A DNA stretch of 11,125 nt, from positions 1-11,125 of the forward strand of contig SGPM01000500.1 in assembly GCA_004802725.1 (NCBI GenBank). Direction: 5' to 3'. A program made the translations under genes and the position numbers. Shown here piece after piece: positions 1 through 6,096 of the stretch; position 1 is the stretch's first letter; every line of letters begins with the position of its first letter. This stretch comes from Antrodiella citrinella. Taxonomy: Eukaryota; Basidiomycota; Agaricomycetes; Polyporales; Steccherinaceae. A model generated the notes under the pieces. That model saw only the letters and a program-made list of their open reading frames with translations. It was not told where the DNA came from and made no database searches.

Positions 1-343
1 GTCGACTCCCGCTGTCGGCTTCCGCGCTAGACTCAGCGGCGCCGTGATAAGAGTCGCGTCGATCCATGGTCGGCGGTGTGGTGGTCCCAGCCAGCGTCGC
101 TGATCGCGCGGCGATGCAGTAATCGACTGCGTTGGCGTAGGTGACGTCCGAGCACTGCTCTGTGAGGACGGTCGGCGGGGGGTCGCTGTTAAGCGACATG
201 TCGGCGATGAGCTCGCCGGGGCTGTCCATGGCTAGCATGTCCCGATCGAAATCTTCAATGTCGGGGTCGAAGGGCAGGTTGAGACGTGGGTCGAGGATCA
301 GGTCCTCTATGATAGTTGTAACGTTGTTGCGATACTGGGCCAT
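1..343 (-). CDS. Hypothetical acidic protein, N-terminal part (runs off left edge)
   Basis: An uninterrupted reading frame starts at an ATG at 343-341 on the minus strand and stays open for 114 codons to the first base of the window, so the gene continues beyond the edge. It begins MAQYRNNVTTIIEDLILDP. The first 60 or so residues are rich in Asp, Glu, Leu and Met, followed by a Thr/Pro/Ser-rich stretch; the fragment is acidic overall. I see no signal peptide, membrane segment or recognisable domain, and I do not recognise the family. The start is the first ATG after a TATAAG element about 53 nt upstream, but its Kozak context is weak (T at -3), so an internal exon or a different start is possible. 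It lies in tandem behind the RBR ligase gene, about 500 nt downstream. Sure that the frame is open, moderately sure it is coding, no claim on function. Confidence 0.55.
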   Translation of the reverse strand, partial: MAQYRNNVTTIIEDLILDPRLNLPFDPDIEDFDRDMLAMDSPGELIADMSLNSDPPPTVLTEQCSDVTYANAVDYCIAARSATLAGTTTPPTMDRRDSYHGAAESSAEADSGSR

Positions 344-395
344 AAAGAGTGAGTGTCGTGAACGCAAGGGAAAAACTCTACGAGCGACCACGTAC

Positions 396-401
396 CTTAT
401 A
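396..401 (-). promoter_or_regulatory. TATA-like element (TATAAG) upstream of the left-edge gene
   Basis: On the minus strand TATAAG lies about 53 nt before the ATG at 343. The same hexamer occurs 47 nt before the ATG of the gene at 3149-3759, which gives modest support for a core promoter role. A six-base AT-rich match alone is weak evidence. Confidence 0.3.
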
Positions 402-839
402 AAGAGTCAAACAAAGTAAGAACTGTCGATCCCACTCCCCGCAGAAAAAGTCGTGAAATAAGGATATCGTGTTACTGCGGCGCATGCAGGTTCTGCGTGA
501 TGCCCTCGGATCGACTCGATGGGCACGCCGTGTCCTGCTTTGGAAAGGAATACACCGATTGAATGGCCGCAGACGATCCAAAACCTAGTACGCAGAATCA
601 GAATTTGTTCTGGGATCATTATAGGAAGCAGGGTAAGGGCACGATGCCTCGGCGGGATTAGGGTCTGGTATCCTGCGGTTCCGACAAAGTCACAGAGGGT
701 ATACGTTCATTGTCATTGATTGTTCGTTAACACCATAAACGCTGCAGACTGCTCGTTCAAAGTTAGTAACACACAAGAAATCGATCAGCCAAACACAAGA
801 GACTTGGGTCACGGTTCTGTCAGTAGGACAATTAGTCGT
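402..839. other. Intergenic region between the RBR gene 3' end and the left-edge gene promoter
   Basis: About 440 nt with no reading frame that I believe. The short frames on both strands (67-70 codons) have no start context, no splice partners and no recognisable product. The stretch should hold the 3' UTR of the RBR ligase gene (stop at 842-840, minus strand) and the upstream region of the left-edge gene. I see no clear polyadenylation signal, tRNA or repeat. Confidence 0.5.
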
Positions 840-2400
840 TCACATCCGATTTCGCTGACACCGAACGCAGGCAAGGAATTCGCATCCGGTGCATCGCTGT
901 ACGCATGCGTCAATGCCTGATTCTACAGGAAGAATAGACACGGTTACTCACTAACAAATAGTTGGGTAGATTATTACCACAACGTTCACATCTACCGCCT
1001 CCATGACGAAGTTGCCAGTGAGCGTGATTGCAGTGGTGATTCACTCGCAACCGTTGAGCCTCCATCGCCACGCGCTGCATAAAGTTGACGGGCGCAGCAG
1101 GAGCCTGAGCGCGAGGTTCCTGGCGGATCTGCCTATTCACCCGGTCCGTGGCCGCAGTAAGAAGCCTGTTCTCCTCCCACTGAGGGCAATCGCACTGCTT
1201 CCACGTCTCCGTACAGATGTAGCAAAACTCCTTCTTGCAGAGGCAGGTCATATGGTAACAGCCCATCGAGAGCTCAACAAGACGATGGCACCCGGGGCAG
1301 CGCTTCCACCCCTCCTGCTCTGCGAGGGCGAGGACGGTCGCATCGTGTTTCGCAGCGCACGATACGTGGCCGTGCGCGGGCTCCTTGCAGTGCCCACACG
1401 TGTGCGAGTAGCATTCGTAGCACATCATAAGGCTCGGGGCGTCGGTGGCTGCGCCGAGGAACGAGGAGCAGGTGGGTTGGTAGCAGTAGACCCGGTTTGG
1501 GACAGAAAACTCGTTGGATTTCTTCTCGAAGGAAGTGGCGAGAATAACGCCCAGGTAATGGCGGACCTCAGCGAACACGAATGAGCGTTTGCAGCAGCGG
1601 GGAGGGAAGAGGCTTTCGTCCGTCAGAGTAGACTTGAACAACTCGACGAGACACTTCACGTCGTAGTGATGCCCGCAAGGAGCACGCACTTCGACTCCTT
1701 TGATTTTCTCCATGCAAATCACGCAGTCGTTCGTACTACAAAGGAAATAGTGTTATTGAATTTGCCGTCACGAACAACAATGATACGACTTACACCTTTG
1801 CTGCCGTAGCATTCGACCTGATAGTCCCAAAGCGACTAAGGCCAGAGTTTGACGAAGCTGCACGACTGGTTCTACATAATATAGATTACAACGACATTTT
1901 GGTCGTGAGAACACGTAGATAACACACCTTGCATCCTCGTGCTTTCCGACAGGATGACTACCAATCGTAGCAGAACTCGTATCCCAAACTACCGACACTC
2001 CAGAATGAGACCCTCCGGGAGCTTGACGAGGCTGAGCAGGCGGAGGAGGGGGAGGAGCGCGGCTCTGCGACAGAGCCAGCGCCATCTGCCTATCTCGAAC
2101 CGCAGTGTTCTCCGCAGCAACCATCTGCTGGATCACGGGACGGTCCGTGCGCAAAGCCTCGTCGATGCTTCGAGCCAGGATAGCGTCGGTAGCGAAGGTG
2201 AGGAGGCCGTTGGCCTCCTCGGCGTAGAGCTGGAACGCTAGTTCTTCGTCCGTGAGAGGCGCAGAGTCGAGTGCCTTGCCTTTCTTGTTCGCTTGCAGGT
2301 CGTCTATGTCTTGGAGAGAAAGTTTTGCCACGAGCTGGAGCAGATCGCCGATGACGTCTGCATCGTCGACGTTGGCCGGAGTAGCCTGAACAGTCGACAT
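840..2400 (-). CDS. RING-IBR-RING (RBR) E3 ubiquitin ligase, four exons
   Basis: Exons on the minus strand: 2400-1928, 1865-1794 (or from 1871), 1735-952, 896-840. Introns of 62 (or 56), 58 and 55 nt are bounded by GTGTGT/CAG, GTAAGT/TAG and GTGAGT/CAG, and the spliced frame closes at TGA 842-840, giving 461 (or 463) residues. The ATG at 2400 has A at -3 (CACCATG). From N to C: an acidic and helical segment of about 115 residues with UIM-like stretches; a polyproline run near 120; RING1 with C186, C189, C202, H204, C210 and C229/C230; an IBR region with C266, C271, C287, C290, C295 and C298; RING2 with C328, C331, C346, C348, C353 and C356; and a C-terminal Cys-pair module (C431, C434, C445, C448, C453, C456). 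In the family, RING1 binds the E2 and a RING2 cysteine takes ubiquitin as a thioester before transfer. The matching residue, in GCYHMTC (C341), is present, so the enzyme should be active. Substrate unknown. The family call is secure; the exon 2 start is ambiguous by 6 nt. Confidence 0.9.
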
Positions 2401-2687
2401 GGTGCGCTGGAGGAATGGGGTGTGCAACAAGTGAGAGGTAGCTTCGCTCGTCGCAATCAGCCAATCGTGCCAGAACTTTAAAAATCAACGACCACCGTGA
2501 GCGTGGTGTCTCAATCTGGAGACTCATTTGCTCAAGTTCCGCCACATCCTCTGATCCGAAAGAAATGCTTCAATTTTTTGGCACTACTTCTTGAATCTGC
2601 CAACGACAAAAAATTGAGATATCTCTTTGGGATCAGAAGAGTATGCGCGAATCATAACTCCTTTTTTTACTCAGTTCACACTCAACG
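2401..2687. other. Upstream region of the RBR gene
   Basis: Probable 5' UTR and promoter of the minus-strand RBR ligase gene. A 151-codon minus-strand frame overlaps exon 1 out of frame and looks like a shadow. I see T-rich tracts near 2570-2580 and 2660-2670 but no strong TATA box in the expected position and no gene. Confidence 0.4.
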
Positions 2688-2701
2688 GTGTCGCGCGACA
2701 C
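2688..2701. repeat. 14-bp perfect palindrome GTGTCGCGCGACAC
   Basis: The 14 bases equal their own reverse complement, with a CGCG core. The palindrome lies about 290 nt upstream of the RBR start codon and 28 nt from a second inverted repeat. It could bind a dimeric transcription factor, but no factor is identified. Confidence 0.6.
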
Positions 2702-2728
2702 AGAAAATCAAATAAGCAGAGTCATCGA

Positions 2729-2756
2729 CATAGCGTATATCCGTGCATACGCTATG
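2729..2756. repeat. Inverted repeat, 10-bp perfect arms, 8-nt loop
   Basis: The arms CATAGCGTAT (2729-2738) and ATACGCTATG (2747-2756) are exact reverse complements separated by ATCCGTGC. The repeat could fold as a hairpin in RNA or be a dyad binding site. It lies in the gene-free stretch upstream of the RBR gene. Confidence 0.6.
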
Positions 2757-3038
2757 CCTGTGACCGTAATCGAGCACGTACGAAATTATCATGTTGCAAA
2801 ATTCTTGATATTTCAATTCAACCAATTCCAAACACGCCCGGTAGATATCAGTAACCATATTCAGAGGGGAGAAGCACTGAAAACAAGTTCTATGAGTTGA
2901 GAATCCGCAGAACATGAGACAAACAGCATACAGTCACTCGGCACCATAGTACCGGCCAGAATTGCGATATTTTTGTTGTTTTCTTTTTCTTCATAATCAG
3001 ACTTGAGGGCGGGGTGCGTGCTTTGAATTGGGTGAGTC
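2757..3038. other. Gene-free stretch downstream of the gene at 3149-3759
   Basis: AT-richer sequence between the inverted repeat and the exon-like remnant. Short frames here have no recognisable product. It probably includes the 3' flank of the minus-strand gene at 3149-3759. I see nothing else. Confidence 0.4.
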
Positions 3039-3050
3039 CTCACTAGTGAG
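3039..3050. repeat. 12-bp perfect palindrome CTCACTAGTGAG
   Basis: The 12 bases equal their own reverse complement. They overlap the end of the exon-like remnant downstream of the gene at 3149-3759 and include its in-frame TAG (minus strand 3045-3043). The function is unknown, and a chance palindrome is possible. Confidence 0.4.
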
Positions 3051-3145
3051 CCCGAGAGCTCAGGAGTGAGAACAACCTCGTGTCGCTGAAAGGGGACATA
3101 TATGCTCAGACCGGGGCTACAGGATAGTCGTGGAGGTGAACTTAC
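3043..3145 (-). pseudogene. Degenerate tandem copy of the terminal intron and exon of the neighbouring gene
   Basis: Just after the stop of the gene at 3149-3759, a second consensus donor (GTAAGTTCAC, from 3145) precedes a TTTCAG acceptor ending at 3086, giving a 60-nt intron-like unit. The following sequence starts CGACACGAG and later contains CTCTCGGGCTC (3058-3048). The gene's last exon starts CGACGCGAG and contains the same 11-mer at 3178-3168, about 120 nt away. The sequence around the two donors also matches (19 of 26 bases). It is either a remnant of a duplicated exon, a 3'-UTR intron, or an alternative last exon ending at TAG 3045-3043. Confidence 0.5.
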
Positions 3146-3148
3146 GAA

Positions 3149-3759
3149 TCAAAGGCTCTCTTGGGCGGAGCCCGAGAGGACGGCCGACGCGATACTCGCG
3201 TCGCTAGAGAGGAGACGGGGAATGAGATTGGGGTTCAGGAAGGTGAGACGTAGTGGACTTACGAACTATGAGCTTTCTGATTGAAAGCGGCGTTGGCGGC
3301 GGAGTCGACGGCATCATCCCTACAATCATCCAGTAAGTCGACAAAGACGTTGAAGCTGAATGAGGAGAGCACTTACCAGGGGTTGAGCGTGTCGGGATCG
3401 ACCCACGCCTTCACGTCGCCGTCGTCGTCGATCGGTTGGAATATCTTGTCCATGTGTTCCTCAAAAGCCGCGACGTCGTCGTAGTACGCGATGAATGGCT
3501 TAGGGAGGTACTGGGGATCCTCGATGGCGTATTCGCCACCTTGAGTGCTCTGCTCGACTCCGAACGAGTCTAGCATCTTGCGGGTCTCGAGCGTCGTACA
3601 CGACACCTGCGCAGCCACCGTGGCGTCAAGTCGGAAGCCGCTCTTATGGAGCTCCTTCTCTATGACATTTACTTTATCGTGAAGGTCGTTGTATGCGTCG
3701 AGGTCGACTTCCTCGAATTGGATGGGGATGGGGGTTTCGAACTTGGAGTTTAGATCCAT
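3149..3759 (-). CDS. Hypothetical acidic protein, three exons
   Basis: Exons on the minus strand: 3759-3377, 3319-3263, 3203-3149. Both introns (57 and 59 nt) begin GTAAGT and end TAG; the spliced frame gives 164 residues and stops at TGA 3151-3149. The ATG at 3759 has a strong Kozak context (CACCATGG) and a TATAAG 47 nt upstream. Without splicing, the frame stops at the TAA inside the first donor. The protein is acidic (for example DDDGD near 111-115), with a predicted helical stretch at about 20-75, a YLPKPFIAYYDD segment near 84-95, and an Ala/Ser-rich C-terminus. I see no signal peptide, membrane segment, Cys/His cluster or known domain, and I do not recognise it. The intron-exon structure and clean splicing frames make me confident it is a real gene. 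A possible upstream 5'-UTR intron and a duplicated last exon are listed separately. Confidence 0.8.
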
Positions 3760-3805
3760 GGTGGATGTCGGGGGTGACGGGAGAGATGTGTAGTCGTGAG
3801 CATAT

Positions 3806-3811
3806 CTTATA
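3806..3811 (-). promoter_or_regulatory. TATA-like element (TATAAG) of the gene at 3149-3759
   Basis: TATAAG on the minus strand lies 47 nt before the ATG at 3759, within GGTATAAGATATG. Position and composition fit a core promoter, but this is inference from a short match. Confidence 0.35.
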
Positions 3812-4375
3812 CCAAGTATATGCGTGGTAATAGAAGCTCACCTGGCCACGTTTTCGAGCCCTAACCCATGTATACTACCTATGATCACGCGTCTCTAGTT
3901 GTCTGCAGTAAAAGCCAGCAAGGGGGACTGTCGGCCAACCGAATGTGTACTTACAGACCATCAATCTCGCAGCGATTTGGTTGAAACGTCGACGCAGCCA
4001 GGGAACTGCCGTCCAGTTTTGGAGCGCGACAACACCAGCTTGAGTGTTTATTGAGGTATCCCGGGACCGACATGGAGATTCACCGCAGCAGTGCAGATCT
4101 TGACTCGTCTGGGAGCCAAAAGATACCCAAAGGGCATTGCATGTACACAAGGCGATGCATGAACTTTCCAGAACATTGGTGGCAATGTAGTCGGTACCAG
4201 CGCTCGAGTCGACTGAAATGAAAACTGATAAGCAGATCCAAGACGATAAAATGAACAACATAGACTGCGCAAGACAATTTTGAACGACTGTACGGCCAAG
4301 TCTGCGAGGTTGGTGACAGTGAAGATAGACGCTGGATGGATAGATCACGACGGGCGTCCGATGCAAAGGTGACAT
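3812..4375. other. Intergenic region with a possible minus-strand spliced transcript
   Basis: About 560 nt between divergent genes. A 166-codon minus-strand frame (4375-3875) covers most of it, but it is Cys-rich, has no recognisable product and reads unlike its neighbours. On the same strand a consensus donor GTAAGT starts at 3954 and a TTTTACTGCAG acceptor ends at 3903, giving a 52-nt intron-sized unit. This may be a 5'-UTR intron of the gene at 3149-3759 or part of a non-coding transcript. No known RNA gene is recognisable. Confidence 0.35.
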
Positions 4376-4591
4376 CAGCCATTACTCCGATTCGTTCTTC
4401 AACTCCCTCTTTCCTCATCCAACACCTCCTCCACCACTGCTTCATCCTCTTGATAGTAGTTGATATCCTTTGATATCCACACCCGACACATCCATACGAA
4501 ACTCGACACAGCAAGTCGTTGAATCACACAATCGCACTCAAAGAGCCACACAGATCTCCTCAATTTGTATTCGTTTCGTTATCGCCCGACC
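4376..4591 (+). promoter_or_regulatory. CT-rich promoter and leader of 6-phosphogluconolactonase
   Basis: The plus strand from about 4388 to 4452 is strongly pyrimidine-rich, as is common just upstream of transcription starts in fungi. The direct repeat TGATATCC occurs at 4461-4468 and 4471-4478, one helical turn apart. No ATG lies between 4480 and the start codon at 4592, so the leader has no upstream start codon there. The exact transcription start cannot be read. Confidence 0.4.
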
Positions 4592-5417
4592 ATGCCGCAC
4601 ACAGCGTCCGCGCCGATCCTCTGCTCGTTCTCCGACCCAAAGGAGCTCGTCGAGAGCCTTGCGCAGTACATCATCAAGGCGCAGAAGGATTCGATAGAGA
4701 AAAAGGGCAAGTTCACGCTCGCTATCTCCGGCGGGTCCCTCGCCCAGCAGCTGAACGGCCTCATCGGCCAGCCCGGTATCAAGTGGGATAAGTGGTCAGT
4801 CTGATTTTCTTTCATTTTCTATCACAAAATATGAATGGGATGTGTAGGTCCGTGTTCTACGCCGACGAGCGCATCGTCCCCCTCGACCACGCCGACTCAA
4901 ACCACCGGCTCTGCACCGACGAGCTCTTCTCCAAAGTCCCATCCCCACACACAACATCCACACGATCGACTACGCACTCGCAGACGACCCAGAAGAGCTC
5001 GCCGACGCCTACGAGAAAGAGCTCATCCGCGAGTTCGCGAACAAAGATTCGGCGCGCTTCCCCGTGTTCGACCTCATCCTCCTCGGCGTGGGGCCCGACG
5101 GGCACACCGGCTCGCTCTTCCCCGGCCACGAGCTCCTCTCGGAGGAGGACCGCTGGGTCGCAGAGATCGTCGACAGCCCGAAGCCCCCGCCCCAGCGCAT
5201 CACGTTCACGTACCCCGTTCTCAACCATGCAGCGCGCGTGGCGTTCGTGGTCAGCGGCGCGGCGAAGGCGGATACGTTGAGGGAGGTGCTGGATAACCCG
5301 GAGCAGGGTCTTCCCGCGTCGAGGGTGAGGCCCATCAGCCCTGGACAGGTGTATTGGTTCGTCGATGAGGCTGCTGCGTCGAAAACGCAGTATCCGAAGA
5401 CGCCGTTCAAGCTGTAG
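4592..5417 (+). CDS. PGL: 6-phosphogluconolactonase (6PGL), two exons, one-base frameshift in exon 2
   Basis: 6PGL hydrolyses 6-phosphoglucono-1,5-lactone to 6-phosphogluconate, the second step of the oxidative pentose phosphate pathway, in the cytosol. Exons are 4592-4794 and 4848-5417, with a 53-nt intron (GTCAGT...GTGTAG). The ATG at 4592 has A at -3. Family signatures are in order: SGGS at residues 46-49, YADERIVP at 72-79, DSNHR at 84-88, and [14 protein letters not shown] at 148-161, with the conserved catalytic His at 154. Length would be about 257 residues, normal for the family. The two halves are in different frames: codons up to 4941 (CCA, Pro) continue correctly only from 4944 (CCC, Pro), with two bases between where three are needed. 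Read literally, the protein loses the GxGxDGHT motif. A sequencing error is the likeliest cause; a true null allele is possible. Neighbours give no pathway clue. Confidence 0.9.
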
Positions 5418-6096
5418 GCGAGGAGGCGGCGTATTACCCAGGGAGAGTTATGACAGAAGTGAATGAAAGAAGTGACGCGGATTAATGTGTAAGTTAGGAA
5501 GGGAAAGCTCTGAGTTAGGATTCGTTTTCTTTATCAGTATTTCATACAGTGCCTCCGAGTCCCACCACCCCATCCCCCGCTGTTATGTTGCTCCTGTCCG
5601 TGTGTAACAATGCTTCTCATACGTTGAGTCCGTTCGTGCTTCTTCTTGATATTTGTTTATTCTTGTCATAGACGTTGGTGTGCGGAAGGAAGCGAACGTT
5701 TGTCTGTCGTCGTCCGACTCGTGACTCGTAATGTTGTCGCAGCGAAGAGAAGATTGAAATGCTATTCCCCTTCATGATATACTGAATCATCCAACATTCA
5801 AACCTAGTAGCTCGTGAGTTAATAAATGATGTATAAGAGTTACCTGAGCACTTTTGATCTGCGGACGTTTGGAGCACTGGACGTTCTGACAAGCGTCTAT
5901 GCTTGTAATTGCGCCACCGGCAAAAGCCGCCGAAAGTTTGTGTGACCGAAGTTGACTGAGGCGACCGAGCATTCGACTTGTCCTTCTCTCCAGTAGTCCA
6001 TATCTGCTTTTCCTCCCTCCGATTATCTCATCCACGACAAGTATACGACACGAGTTTCTTCTGGTACTTAGTTCTCTCTCGAAACCCATCACGTCC
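5418..6096 (+). other. 6PGL 3' flank and promoter/leader of the RBM26/27-type gene
   Basis: About 680 nt with no credible gene; 91- and 103-codon minus-strand frames are Arg/Ser-rich shadows with no recognisable product. The first part should be the 6PGL 3' UTR, though no polyadenylation signal is obvious nearby (an AATAAA-like string near 5820 is far from the stop). From about 5977 to 6035 the plus strand is pyrimidine-rich and probably lies at the transcription start or leader of the next gene. Confidence 0.4.

Noticed and set aside
1003..1584. 193-codon plus-strand frame
   Set aside because: Lies fully antisense to RBR exon 3, whose zinc-binding pattern is unmistakable; a mirror of GC-rich coding sequence.
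2090..2545. 151-codon minus-strand frame overlapping the RBR start
   Set aside because: Out of frame with RBR exon 1 and Arg-rich; the exon 1 frame has the Kozak start and joins the RING domains by splicing.
3281..3484. 67-codon plus-strand Ser-rich frame
   Set aside because: Antisense to exons and intron 1 of the gene at 3149-3759.
3875..4375. 166-codon minus-strand frame upstream of the acidic hypothetical gene
   Set aside because: Cys-rich, no recognisable domain, start ATG without support, and interrupted by a consensus intron that would break its frame. Treated as non-coding.
4943..4990. Extra intron to explain the 6PGL frame change
   Set aside because: A GT...CGCAG pair could be drawn from 4936 but would delete the conserved NIHTID stretch and has a poor donor; a one-base loss is simpler.
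4835..5296. 153-codon plus-strand Arg/Pro-rich frame and the Ser/Arg-rich continuation of the 4792 frame
   Set aside because: Out-of-frame reading of 6PGL exon 2; arises from GC-rich codons and from the frameshift near 4942.
5820..5826. AATAAA-like string as the 6PGL polyadenylation signal
   Set aside because: About 400 nt after the stop, farther than usual in fungi, and the motif is short.
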